From Microcoleus vaginatus HSN003 (GTDB taxonomy: Bacteria > Cyanobacteriota > Cyanobacteriia > Cyanobacteriales > Microcoleaceae), in the NCBI RefSeq assembly GCF_022701255.1, contig NZ_CP031705.1, forward strand, positions 868,001 to 932,000: 64,000 nt of DNA. Direction: 5' to 3'. The notes beneath the pieces are model-generated. The model made no database searches. It was not told the DNA's origin and saw only the letters and a program-made list of their open reading frames with translations. Made by a program: the position numbers and the translations under genes. Numbering within the stretch: position 1 is the stretch's first letter; each line of letters starts with the position of its first letter. Positions 37,771 to 46,256 of this stretch are shown here, in pieces.

Positions 37771-37972
37771 AAGCCAATTATAAATTTTTGTTACGTTTCT
37801 TTACAATTTTAGCAATTATTCCCGGATTTTGGGCAGATTTAAAAAAAATTCACTGCTGAATAATAAATTTTGTGGGTATTTAAGCGAAGTTTTGTATTAG
37901 TAATGAAGGCAATCAGTACCCTATTTATTTGAGTAGGCGGAGGTATCCTTTATTTTTTTAAATAGGTTTTAA

Positions 37973-37996
37973 CCGCTGATTATTTACAATCAGCGG
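37973..37996 (-). terminator. Hairpin downstream of glycosidase-like gene
   Basis: CCGCTGATT and AATCAGCGG form a 9-bp stem with a 6-nt loop. On the minus strand it lies ~70 bp past the stop of the gene at 38066-38968 and is followed by TTAAAACC, a weak U-tract. Confidence 0.45.
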
Positions 37997-38065
37997 CTTG
38001 GGTGTCGGGGATAATACAATCACTTTTAACCTCAGTTATCGGAGATAAAAGCGCAATTTACAATC

Positions 38066-38968
38066 CTAATTCTCCCGCGCATAAAATCCTAAATGATTGG
38101 CAATTGGACGTTCCTGCATGGGGATTTTATTCTGAATCGGAGCATTCAACAGTTTCGCTCCTGACGGCGATGCTACTGCAAAAGTTACCGACCCGCCACC
38201 ATCTAAATTTAGCACTGTCTCAGCTCCCAACTGCATCGAAATATCAGTTATTTCGCTCAATTTCAGCCCTTCACTGTAAAGCCTCTGCTTGCCGTCTACC
38301 ACAATTAACCACAACTTGTCGCCTGTTTTGTCTATCGCCGCGACTGCACGGGGATAGGGTTTATCCTGTTTGCGTTCTTCCTGACTTTGTGCTACGGGTT
38401 GACCATTTTTCACCAGCAAAGTATCTCCGGCAACTGCATAGGCTGTTCCCGCAGGACAAGTGCCGTTTTCGATTATTTGAGCGCGGTTTTTGGCATCAAA
38501 ACAAAGGGCGGGAAAGTCTGGATTTGGTTGAGAATAAGCTTGGCTTTTGGCAATGGCGTGTCCGACATTATTTACTCGATCGCCACTGCGGGGATAGTAA
38601 TCCCAAGGTGCTTTCTCGATGCAGGGATAAAAAAAATTGCCGTTAACTGCTAATTGCAATTTAAATTCTTTCAGGAATTCAGTAGCGGTGCGGGCATTGG
38701 TTTCTGTTAAATCGGGTGTTGGGTTTCCGGGAGTGACAAAAATTCCTATTCCCGGCGCTTTTAGGTCGATGCTAACAATGTGAATTAGGGTGGGACGCGG
38801 ATTAGTCCGAAATTCCCTGCGGTAGGCTATTCCTTGAAAGAGCGATCGGGCTTCGTTTGTTTGTTCGGGACGCAAAAAGTAGGGAATGTTGTAGAGTAGT
38901 ATTGGTGCGAGCAATATTCCGACACCGAGAATATGCCAAATTTGTTTGAGAGTGGGCCGCTCAGTCAT
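38066..38968 (-). CDS. Phosphodiester glycosidase family (NAGPA-like) protein
   Basis: 300 residues. One N-terminal membrane segment (about 12-32, ILGVGILLAPILLYNIPYFL) exports or anchors it. The NAGPA-like domain follows: LAVNGNFF, PRAVAAIDKTGDKLWLIVVD and AETVLNLDGGGSVTFA, all typical. The family removes sugar from phosphodiesters or acts in exopolysaccharide metabolism. The plus-strand frame at 38002-38646 is antisense to it and not a gene. Confidence 0.85.
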   Translation of the reverse strand: MTERPTLKQIWHILGVGILLAPILLYNIPYFLRPEQTNEARSLFQGIAYRREFRTNPRPTLIHIVSIDLKAPGIGIFVTPGNPTPDLTETNARTATEFLKEFKLQLAVNGNFFYPCIEKAPWDYYPRSGDRVNNVGHAIAKSQAYSQPNPDFPALCFDAKNRAQIIENGTCPAGTAYAVAGDTLLVKNGQPVAQSQEERKQDKPYPRAVAAIDKTGDKLWLIVVDGKQRLYSEGLKLSEITDISMQLGAETVLNLDGGGSVTFAVASPSGAKLLNAPIQNKIPMQERPIANHLGFYAREN

Positions 38969-39039
38969 ACCATTTTAGATTTTAGAGTGGGGACGGGAAC
39001 ACTGACAGATTTATATATTTTCCAGCATCCTCTAGTAAT

Positions 39040-39849
39040 ATGAAGAATTCGGATTCCAATAATTTTAGCAATCAAATTTTACGAAATCGATCGTTCCAAG
39101 GACAAGTTCTTAACGGTGCTGATTTCAGCGGTGCGGATGTTCGAGGCTGCAATTTTAGAAATGCTCAGTTAGCGGGTGCGAATTTTATCGGTGCGAAAAT
39201 TGGGCTTTCTCGGCGACAGATAGCTGTTTTGAGTGCTGGGGCGATCGCGATTTGTTTGGTTGTGGGCGATGTTCTGACTCGACTGATTTTGGGAGCTCAA
39301 GGACAAATACCGGAATCTCGCAGTTGGTCTTTTATTCTGTTGCTGTACGGGGTTTTGAGCGCTGCTGGTTTCGCTTCGGCGATCGCCAGCAAACAGCCAA
39401 AAACCTCAAAAGCGGGTAGATTGGCACGAACAATTTCTGCTATTCTATCAGGAGCTTTGTTGGGATTTTTCTATGCTGGCACTGCAACTAATAATAATTC
39501 CCAAGCTGCTATTGCTGGAATGGCGATCGGCGGGGTGTTAATGTTTTTTGTGAGTTCCCGGATTCGTAGCCAATTTGCACAGGTGGCGATCGCATCGGCT
39601 GGAAGTGTGGCGACTTACGCAGCGGCTTTTTTGTTCAGTGCAACGGCGAGCGCTTTTCTGAGCACTCACAAACTGTTTTGGGGTATGTGTTTCGGTTTGC
39701 TGTCGCTGCTGTATCTTTGGTTTGCGTTTATGTCTTTCTCGGCTATTGTTCGAGAGATTAAAAATGCTGAGGGTACTTCGTTCAGAGGGGCAAATCTCGC
39801 TGATGCTAAGTTCGATATAAATTACCTCAATCTAAAATCTAAAATTTAA
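39040..39849 (+). CDS. Pentapeptide-repeat membrane protein
   Basis: 269 residues. Residues 15-50 hold pentapeptide repeats (FQGQVLNGADFSGADVRGCN), then five to six hydrophobic helices (about 60-245), then a few further repeats (FRGANLADAKF). The last residues LNLKSKI and the stop codon come from an ATCTAAA heptamer array that runs into the gene end, so the repeat probably supplied the C terminus. Function unknown. Confidence 0.8.
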   Translation: MKNSDSNNFSNQILRNRSFQGQVLNGADFSGADVRGCNFRNAQLAGANFIGAKIGLSRRQIAVLSAGAIAICLVVGDVLTRLILGAQGQIPESRSWSFILLLYGVLSAAGFASAIASKQPKTSKAGRLARTISAILSGALLGFFYAGTATNNNSQAAIAGMAIGGVLMFFVSSRIRSQFAQVAIASAGSVATYAAAFLFSATASAFLSTHKLFWGMCFGLLSLLYLWFAFMSFSAIVREIKNAEGTSFRGANLADAKFDINYLNLKSKI

Positions 39850-40170
39850 AATCTAAAATTACCGGACTGATATTCAAACAGCAATTGAGCCAGCACAAAG
39901 CGACGCTTTGCTGCAAACGGTGAGGGAGCACATGGCCCTCGCCACTTTCAATCCCAGCGACAGCGAACTGCTCAAAAAGATGGTCGAATGTATCGGAGAT
40001 TCGCAGGGAATGGTGAGGCTGATTTAGCCGAAACTCTCGGCTCAATTGGCAAACCTGCAACTACTTTTTTGCTGGAAGCTCTAGCACATCACCCCAACCC
40101 TGTCGTGCGTAGAGCCTCTGCTAAAACGCTGACTCTGATTTGCGAGGATCTCGCCCGAACCACGCTGCTA

Positions 40171-41359
40171 AGCTGATACGCAGCTAGATTGTATAATATA
40201 AATATAAAATAAGCGATAATTAGTTATAATGTATGCCAGCCAAAAACCATCTATCTCAAAATCAAAAACAGAGACTCATTAAACTATTAAAAGAGTCTGA
40301 GGATAATTATGTGAGGGAAAAAGTTCTAATCTTATTGCTAATAAATGACGGAAAAAGTTATCAACAAATCAGTGAATTCATGGAGATTGCTTACACAACG
40401 GTAGCTTATTGGTCAGTTCATGGCGACCCAGATAATTTGGATAGTTTTTTAGATAAAAGAAGCCAAGGTAATTTTCGCAAAGTCACTCCAGAGTATGAAA
40501 AAATATTGATAGATACAATCGATAAAGCTCCGGCAGAATATGGATATGAATTTGGGAGATGGACGGCAGCCAGACTAGCAACATATTTAGAAAAAGTCAC
40601 AGGAATTAAATTGAGTGGTTCCCAAATATCCAGGATATTACATAAAAAAAAATACGTTTACATTTGGGCTAAATATAGTTTAGAGGACAAACAAAATCCC
40701 GTTGAAAGAGAAGTATTTAAACAGAAGCTATCCGAGTATTTAAAAATAACAAAACAAACCCCAGAGCTTTTACAGGTATGGTTTTGGGACGAAAGTGGAT
40801 TTAGCTTGCGAGTGATAAGAAGAAAAACTTGGGGTAAAAAAGGTAGTCGAAAAAAAATCACAGGTCAAAGGAGAAGAGGCAGAGTAAATATCATGGGTGG
40901 ATTGAGATATCATGACAAAAAAAGGTTAAATTTTGTAATAAAAAAAGGAGACTCGAATACGTTTTATGAGCAAATTAATGCCTTAAATGATTCGATTGTC
41001 CAAGAATGGAGAGAACTGGGTAATCAAGCTGAAAGTTTTGCCGAATCAGGAATAAAGATTGTAATTATTTTAGACAATGCTAGTTTTCATAAAAAGAAAG
41101 ATATTCTGAGCCAAATATCAGCCGAAATGCTTCATATTATTTTAGAATTTTTGCCACCTTACAGCCCCGATTATAATTTGATTGAATTGGTCTGGCATTC
41201 AGCGAAAGAATATATAGCACATCGACTGTTTAAGTCAGTAGAAGAATTGTCAGAATTACTACATAGATTATTAAATGAAGGAGAAATGGTTATCAAATGG
41301 GAGCGAAAAATCAAAAATAAAGGCAATGCTATTTTATCTGGTTTAGCTGCGTAGCAGCT
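40171..41359 (+). mobile_element. IS630-family element, third type, intact
   Basis: 1189 bp with terminal inverted repeats AGCTGATACGCAGCTAGATT and the complement of AGCTGCTACGCAGCTAAACC, flanked by TA (40169-40170 and 41360-41361). Inserted in a HEAT-repeat gene. Its ends and transposase differ from both other IS630 groups in the window. Confidence 0.9.
40233..41354 (+). CDS. IS630-family transposase, single frame
   Basis: 373 residues, full length. N-terminal helix-turn-helix (SYQQISEFMEIAYTTVAYW), then the DDE catalytic domain with VWFWDESGFSL, IVIILDNASFHK and PYSPDYNLIELVWH. Unlike the two A-run elements it needs no frameshift, so it is probably active. Confidence 0.93.
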   Translation: MPAKNHLSQNQKQRLIKLLKESEDNYVREKVLILLLINDGKSYQQISEFMEIAYTTVAYWSVHGDPDNLDSFLDKRSQGNFRKVTPEYEKILIDTIDKAPAEYGYEFGRWTAARLATYLEKVTGIKLSGSQISRILHKKKYVYIWAKYSLEDKQNPVEREVFKQKLSEYLKITKQTPELLQVWFWDESGFSLRVIRRKTWGKKGSRKKITGQRRRGRVNIMGGLRYHDKKRLNFVIKKGDSNTFYEQINALNDSIVQEWRELGNQAESFAESGIKIVIILDNASFHKKKDILSQISAEMLHIILEFLPPYSPDYNLIELVWHSAKEYIAHRLFKSVEELSELLHRLLNEGEMVIKWERKIKNKGNAILSGLAA

Positions 41360-41591
41360 TAGAAGCTTTTTTACACGATGAGGATCAAGTCGGGGGAGGA
41401 AGAGTGGGATTAAAGACAAAGCCTGCGGTTTCCAACCGCGCCTACACAGACAAAACACACTCCAAGTCGGTTAAAGAATTTTTACTCGATCGGGCCTTGA
41501 CATTTTCCTCTCGAAATGAGAGTATAGACATAGTAGTCAATCAATCGGAAAATCACTATGCAAAACAAAAGAACAAATCAAAGAAAAACTC

Positions 41592-41891
41592 ATGCACTTA
41601 ATCTCGATCCGCAACCTCCGTAAAGATGCTGCCCAGTATCCCGATGTCAAAAATCAAATTGATAGCTGGAACGCAACTGTAAAGCAAGCAGAATGGCATA
41701 ATTTGGAGGATGTTCGCAAGATTTACCGAGATGCCGAAGCAGTAGGAAAATTCACAGTCTTTAATATCAAAGGCAACGAATATCGCCTGATTGTCGGCAT
41801 CAACTACGAGGAGCAAACTATTTTCTACAAATATTTCCTAACCCACGCTGAATACGACAAAGACAAATGGAAAAATGATCCTTACTTTTGA
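41592..41891 (+). CDS. higB: HigB-type toxin, mRNA interferase
   Basis: 99 residues, the RelE/HigB fold. Motifs typical of cyanobacterial HigB: WHNLEDVRKIYRDAEAVGKF and NIKGNEYRLIVGINY, then IFYKYFLTHAEYDK. It should cleave mRNA on the ribosome. Toxin first, overlapping the antitoxin by 17 bp, is the normal order in higBA. A short inverted repeat CTCTCGAAATGAGAG at 41510-41524 upstream could be the operator. Confidence 0.88.
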   Translation: MHLISIRNLRKDAAQYPDVKNQIDSWNATVKQAEWHNLEDVRKIYRDAEAVGKFTVFNIKGNEYRLIVGINYEEQTIFYKYFLTHAEYDKDKWKNDPYF

Positions 41892-42270
41892 TGGAGCCAG
41901 TTATAGCAAATTGCTTGCAGAAATTGCTCCTAGGGCGATCGAAACCGAAGAGGAATACGATCGCCTCCTGGCAGTGGCAGAACGGCTAACCTTCGCTAAA
42001 AACCTCACTCCAGAGGAGAGAGCTTTATACAAGTTGTTAGTCACGCTGATTGAAGTTTATGAGACAGAAAATTATCCGATCGAATCGGAGCCTCATGAGA
42101 TTTTGCAACACATCATGGAATCCAGCGGCACCCGTCAAGCGGACTTGGTAGGTATCATTGGATCGAGCGGTGTGGTGTCTGAGGTTGTGAATGGGAAAAG
42201 AGCGATTAGCAAGGCACAAGCTAAGGCACTAGGCGATTATTTTAAAATCTCACCTAGCTTGTTCATTTAA
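41875..42270 (+). CDS. higA: HigA-type antitoxin, XRE-like
   Basis: 131 residues. The N-terminal half binds toxin; the C-terminal half is a helix-turn-helix, GTRQADLVGIIGSSGVVSEV followed by NGKRAISKAQAKALGDYF. It neutralises HigB and represses the operon. The start lies within the last codons of higB, implying translational coupling. Confidence 0.88.
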   Translation: MILTFDGASYSKLLAEIAPRAIETEEEYDRLLAVAERLTFAKNLTPEERALYKLLVTLIEVYETENYPIESEPHEILQHIMESSGTRQADLVGIIGSSGVVSEVVNGKRAISKAQAKALGDYFKISPSLFI

Positions 42271-42405
42271 TTGGGAAATTGGGCATTGGGAATAGGGCAT
42301 TGGTTATTTGTGATTACAAAAACTACTAACCAGTAACCACTAACTATTACCCATGCCCGATGCCCGATGCCCGATGCCCATGCCAGAGGCATCTGACCCT
42401 AGAAA

Positions 42406-42450
42406 AGCGAGATCCCTTGATTTTTCTAAAAGAATTCAAGGGATCTCGCT
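42406..42450. repeat. Perfect 15-bp inverted repeat
   Basis: AGCGAGATCCCTTGA and its exact complement around a 15-nt AT-rich loop. It lies between higA and tRNA-Ser. It may act as a terminator for higBA or be a small mobile palindrome; there is no U-tract. Confidence 0.6.
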
Positions 42451-42523
42451 AATAATCAAAGTATTTATCTCAGATCAGAGATTTTTTTGGCAAGCTGTTT
42501 TTTTGCCTAAACAGCTTGTTTAA

Positions 42524-42608
42524 CGGAGAGGGAGGGATTCGAACCCTCGTTAAGTTGCCCTAAACACACTTTCCAGGCGTGCGCCTTCAACCGCTCGGCC
42601 ACCTCTCC
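42524..42608 (-). tRNA. trnS: tRNA-Ser (GGA)
   Basis: On the minus strand: GGAGAGG acceptor pairing with CCTCTCC, G discriminator, D-arm GGCCGAGCGGTTGAAGGC, anticodon loop with GGA (CTGGAAAGT), a long variable arm and T-arm GAGGGTTCGAATCCCTC. The long variable arm is typical of class II tRNA-Ser. CCA is not encoded. Confidence 0.95.
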
Positions 42609-42822
42609 AGGGCTAAATTCATTCATTTAGCCACAGCTAAACTATCTTAGCAGAACAAATCTGATTTGGGAAGGGGTAATGGCATAAATTTGCTGTTTAA
42701 TATGGGTAGGGTGTGAAACGGGCAGGCTTGGGTTCTCCTCTCTGGGTCGCAAACCCATTCATTTCAAGGATCTTGCCCCGCCAACCCCAATCTAAAATCT
42801 AAAATCTAAAATCTAAAATTCC

Positions 42823-43191
42823 ATGACTAACTCTTACACAATTAAAATTCATAACAGACAGACAGGCGATCGCCACACCGTGCGAGTACCCGAAGACCGC
42901 TACATCCTCCAAAGCGCCGAAAACCAAGGAGTAGAATTGCCATTTTCCTGCCGCAACGGCGCTTGTACCGCCTGTGCGGTGCGCGTCAAGTCGGGGGAAC
43001 TGCACCAGCCAGAAGCAATGGGGCTGTCTGTGGAACTGCAAAAAGAAGGTTATGCCCTGCTGTGCGTCAGCTATCCCCGTTCCAACATCGAGGTAGAGAC
43101 GCAAGACGAAGACGAAGTGTACGAACTGCAATTCGGGCGCTACTTCGGCAAAGGTAAAGTTAAAGCCGGTTTGCCGTTGGATGAAGAATAA
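42823..43191 (+). CDS. Plant-type [2Fe-2S] ferredoxin with C-terminal extension
   Basis: 122 residues against about 98 for photosynthetic ferredoxin. Cluster ligands: CRNGACTAC and a fourth Cys in ALLCVSYPRS. After the core there is an acidic stretch (TQDEDEVYELQFGRYFG) and a basic tail. Extended ferredoxins of this kind (FdC-type) are known in cyanobacteria and chloroplasts. It should be a soluble electron carrier of unknown partner. ATCTAAA heptamers lie directly before the start. Confidence 0.88.
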   Translation: MTNSYTIKIHNRQTGDRHTVRVPEDRYILQSAENQGVELPFSCRNGACTACAVRVKSGELHQPEAMGLSVELQKEGYALLCVSYPRSNIEVETQDEDEVYELQFGRYFGKGKVKAGLPLDEE

Positions 43192-43225
43192 GGCAATTTG
43201 ATAAATTATCAATCACCAATTATCC

Positions 43226-43741
43226 ATGCTTTATCGGTTATGTGCGATCGCCCTTTGTCTGTGGTTAGCTAGCTGCCAAAAACCAGAAATGCCCCAAGGT
43301 ACGATCGCCAAAGTAGAAAGGGCCATCAGCGGCCAAACAATCGAAGTTATCAGTACAGCCGACAAAATAGCCTTATTAGAACAAATAAGGCTAATTGGTA
43401 TTGATGCACCAGATTTACAACAGCAGCCTTGGGGAGAAGCAGCCAAACAAAGACTAGAACAGCTAACTGGGGGAAAACAGGTATTGTTAGAATCAGACAT
43501 CGAAGAGAAAGACCAGTTCGATCGCAAACTAGCCTACTTGTGGCAAGATAAAAATTTGCTCAACGAACAGCTAGTCAAAGAAGGTTATGCCCTGGCCTCA
43601 GTGCGATCGCCCAACACCAAATATCAGCAGCGACTCATCAACGCTCAAGAATGGGCGAGACTCATGGGTAAAGGCCTGTGGAATCCAGAACGAGCTTTGC
43701 GCCAAACTCCCACAGAATTTCGCCAGCAAAATCGGAAATAG
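43226..43741 (+). CDS. Staphylococcal nuclease-like lipoprotein
   Basis: 171 residues. A lipoprotein signal with lipobox LASC (Cys 17) suggests anchoring on the outer face of the cytoplasmic membrane. The SNase fold follows: IRLIGIDAPD, WGEAAKQRLEQL and FDRKLAYLW carry the two catalytic Arg and the Glu expected of the family. It should cut DNA/RNA with Ca2+, perhaps for nutrient use. It starts 34 bp after the ferredoxin stop. Confidence 0.85.
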   Translation: MLYRLCAIALCLWLASCQKPEMPQGTIAKVERAISGQTIEVISTADKIALLEQIRLIGIDAPDLQQQPWGEAAKQRLEQLTGGKQVLLESDIEEKDQFDRKLAYLWQDKNLLNEQLVKEGYALASVRSPNTKYQQRLINAQEWARLMGKGLWNPERALRQTPTEFRQQNRK

Positions 43742-43941
43742 TCAGTAGTCATTAGTCAGTAGTCATTAGTCATTAGTCAATGACTAAAAATTCCTCAGTT
43801 ATAACTAACAACTAATGAGCACTGATTTCATTCTTCCCTCTTCCCTCTTCCCTTTTCGCTCTTCCTTCGTGTCCTTCGCATCTTCGCGGTTCGTACTTCC
43901 TCTTCCTTCTTCCTTCTTCCTTCTGCTATAACAACTAACAA

Positions 43942-44757
43942 ATGACTGACAATCAACTGCAAAACTTCTTAGAAATAGCCACCGAAGCAGCCCTAGCCGC
44001 CGGTTCCGTCCTGCAATCTTTCTGCGGAAAATTAGAAAAAATTCAAGAAAAAGGTCGCTCGGGCGATTTAGTCACAGAAGCCGACAAAGCCTCAGAAGCC
44101 GTCATCTTAGAAATTCTGGGCCGCCACGTACCCGACCACGCCATCCTCGCCGAAGAATCCGGCAAATTAGGGAATGCCAGCAGCAAATACCTGTGGGCGA
44201 TCGACCCTTTGGACGGTACAACAAATTATGCTCACCAATATCCTTTTTGGGCCGTGTCGATCGGACTTTTAATCGACGGGATACCACAAATTGGAGTAAT
44301 TTACGACCCTTTTCATAACGAATTATTTCGGGCAGGCAAAGGATTGGGAGCAACCTGCAATCGTTCGCCGATCGAAGTTTCCCAAATCTCAGAATTGAGA
44401 ACCAGCTTGCTAGTCACTGGCTTTGCATACGATCGGCGCGAAACAGCAGACAATAACTATGCCGAATTCTGTCACCTCACCCACCTCACCCAAGGCGTGC
44501 GCCGCAGCGGTTCCGCATCCCTAGACCTCGCACACCTCGCGATGGGGCGATCGGACGGATACTGGGAACGGGGACTCGCCCCTTGGGACGTAGCAGCCGG
44601 TGTACTCATCGTCTCCGAAGCCGGAGGTCAAATTACAGCTTATGACGGTAGTGCCTTTGAGATGAACTCGGGTCGGATTTTGGCCACAAACGGCAAAATA
44701 CACGCCGAACTCAGCAGCGCACTGCTAGCCGTTCCTCCGTTATCTTCTTGGAAGTAG
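43942..44757 (+). CDS. Inositol monophosphatase family protein
   Basis: 271 residues. Metal-binding motifs LVTEADKASE, ILAEESG, WAIDPLDGTTNYAH and APWDVAAGVLIVSEAGG are complete. Members hydrolyse inositol-1-phosphate or related sugar/nucleotide phosphates using Mg2+ and include SuhB-type proteins. The region before it (43741-43930) holds GTCATTA-type heptamers and a pyrimidine-rich CTTCCTTCTTCC tract. Confidence 0.93.
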   Translation: MTDNQLQNFLEIATEAALAAGSVLQSFCGKLEKIQEKGRSGDLVTEADKASEAVILEILGRHVPDHAILAEESGKLGNASSKYLWAIDPLDGTTNYAHQYPFWAVSIGLLIDGIPQIGVIYDPFHNELFRAGKGLGATCNRSPIEVSQISELRTSLLVTGFAYDRRETADNNYAEFCHLTHLTQGVRRSGSASLDLAHLAMGRSDGYWERGLAPWDVAAGVLIVSEAGGQITAYDGSAFEMNSGRILATNGKIHAELSSALLAVPPLSSWK

Positions 44758-44858
44758 CGCCCCCCAGCAATAGATCGGGGGTAGTACGGGGGTCAGAACC
44801 CCTTGACTCAAGCTACATTAAAGAATAGTGAAAAGCCAGGAAAGGAAGAGTAAAAGTT

Positions 44859-45791
44859 ATGTCTTTTGAAATGACAAAAGGGCTGTTCAAGTATGACTTT
44901 ACAGATCAGCACGCAATTTTGGGAATTCCCTTAGACGCCGAGTTTAACGACATCCGCAAGCGCTACATGAAAATCGCCCGCCGGTTGCATTCGGATACTT
45001 GCTCTTTTGAAAGCCAAGCCGATAAAGATTGGGCTAACCAATTTTTGTCAAAAGTAGTCAATCCGGCTTACAACAAATTCTCCAAGGAAAGCGATCGCAA
45101 AGAATACAGCCTGCTATTAGCAGCCATCGGCAAGCGCGTCGCGAAAGAACAGGCGAAAATGCAAATTGAAAGCGAAGCAGCCAAACAGTTAGCTACCGCT
45201 AAAGATTGGGAAGAAGCTTACAAAACAGCAGTTAGCAAACTCGCTCTCAAGCAGTACGAATCAGTTAAGGAAACGCAAGAGGCGATCAATCAAATTAGCG
45301 AACTTAACATGGTTTATTTGCTGCGAAAAGAGCGCATGGGCGGTGGTGCGGTTGCACCCGGTTCATCTGCAAAAGCCACAACCGCAACTAGCACAGAAAA
45401 AACAGCAGCAGCAACCCCAGCCACCGCAAATCCCGTGTCGCCTCCTCCGCCTAAAGTCGAACCCCCAAACGTGCAGACCGAAGCCTATTGCCGCCGAGCT
45501 CAAGGATTCATGGACAGCAAAAGTTACGCCAAAGCAATTTTAGAGTTGAAAGAAGCGGTGAAACGTGATCCGAAACACAGCAAGTCCCACGCTTTGTTAG
45601 CAATGTGTTACGTTGAACAAAATCAAGCCACAATGGCAAAACTTGAGATGAACAAAGCTTTGGCATCAAATCCTGAAGAACCGACGGCTTTGGAGGTTAA
45701 GAAAAAGCTGGAACAAGCTTCCGCAAAGACCAAAAAAGGTGATGATAAACCAGGATTTTTTGCAAGTTTGTTTGGCGGGAAGAAGAAGTGA
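44859..45791 (+). CDS. J-domain protein with C-terminal TPR
   Basis: 310 residues. The J-like domain (about 13-85) reads DFTDQHAILGIPLDAEFNDI and RRLHSDTCSFE; the Hsp70-stimulating HPD motif is HSD, so DnaK activation may be weak or absent. A helical middle and an Ala/Thr/Pro linker precede TPR units (CRRAQGFMDSKSYAKAILEL, then ALLAMCYVEQNQATMAKLEM). Similar J-TPR proteins occur in cyanobacteria; role unknown, perhaps scaffolding. Confidence 0.82.
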   Translation: MSFEMTKGLFKYDFTDQHAILGIPLDAEFNDIRKRYMKIARRLHSDTCSFESQADKDWANQFLSKVVNPAYNKFSKESDRKEYSLLLAAIGKRVAKEQAKMQIESEAAKQLATAKDWEEAYKTAVSKLALKQYESVKETQEAINQISELNMVYLLRKERMGGGAVAPGSSAKATTATSTEKTAAATPATANPVSPPPPKVEPPNVQTEAYCRRAQGFMDSKSYAKAILELKEAVKRDPKHSKSHALLAMCYVEQNQATMAKLEMNKALASNPEEPTALEVKKKLEQASAKTKKGDDKPGFFASLFGGKKK

Positions 45792-45911
45792 GAAGTTGTG
45801 AGTTGTGAGTCAGGAATATTTAGAAATTGGTAAACTGCTCAGCAGTGAAGTGATCTCGCTCAAAACAATCAAGACTGGGTGAGAGCACATCCGATCGCAG
45901 TCGGAATTATA

Positions 45912-45975
45912 CCGTCAGTATGAGCGTCCCGCGATCGCGGGTGATCCAGAAAGAGCGGGACGCTTGCACTGACGG
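45912..45975. repeat. Long imperfect inverted repeat
   Basis: CCGTCAGT-ATG-AGCGTCCCGC pairs with GCGGGACGCT-TGC-ACTGACGG: 8 bp, a 3-nt internal mismatch, then 10 bp. The loop contains a GCGATCGCGG palindrome. It lies ~120 bp after the J-domain gene and has no U-tract. Confidence 0.65.
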
Positions 45976-46017
45976 GGAAAATGATTATTCCCATGCAAAC
46001 CAAAACGCTATCACGCC

Positions 46018-46256
46018 TTAATTTGTTAAAGTCGAAGGTTAAGCTTGCCTGATTCGACTTTAACAGCGTTCCCTAAAGCTAAGCTTCTAAGCCCAATCTA
46101 AAATCTAAAATCTAAAATCTAAAATTGATATGACACGTTAATTTGTTAAAGTCGAATGTTAAGCTTGCCTGGTTCGACTTTAACACCGTCCATAAAGCTA
46201 AGCTTCTGGGCCCAATCTAAAATCTAAAGTCTAAAATCTAAAATTGATATGGTTCA
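46018..46256 (+). repeat. 120-bp tandem duplication upstream of hisZ
   Basis: Two direct copies (46018-46137 and 46138-46256). Each contains a perfect 12-bp stem (GTTAAAGTCGAA and its complement), then AAGCTAAGCTTCT, then an ATCTAAA heptamer run, and ends AAAATTGATATG. In copy 2 that ATG is the start codon of hisZ. So the leader and start region of hisZ were duplicated, and copy 1 carries a dead ATG. Confidence 0.85.

Larger units (their letters stand above)
39868..41601 (+). pseudogene. HEAT-repeat gene remnant cut by an IS630 element
   Basis: Before the IS, TDIQTAIEPAQSDALLQTVR and SDSELLKKMVECIGDSQGMV end at TAG near 40025; another frame continues with ADLAETLGSIGKPATTFLLE and NPVVRRASAKTLTLI up to the IS. 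Past the IS (41362 on) the same frame resumes: removing the element and one TA gives ACC ACG CTG CTA GAA GCT TTT, reading TTLLEAFLHDEDQV, then fades into unrelated sequence. It was thus a HEAT-repeat gene, broken by a frameshift, an insertion and a lost 3' end. Confidence 0.75.

Noticed and set aside
38002-38646. Plus-strand 214-codon frame
   Set aside because: Antisense to the phosphodiester glycosidase-like gene, which has clear family motifs; the plus frame has no recognisable content.
41404-41601. 65-codon frame before higB taken as an antitoxin or leader gene
   Set aside because: It is the tail of the broken HEAT gene frame after the IS, read into unrelated low-content sequence.
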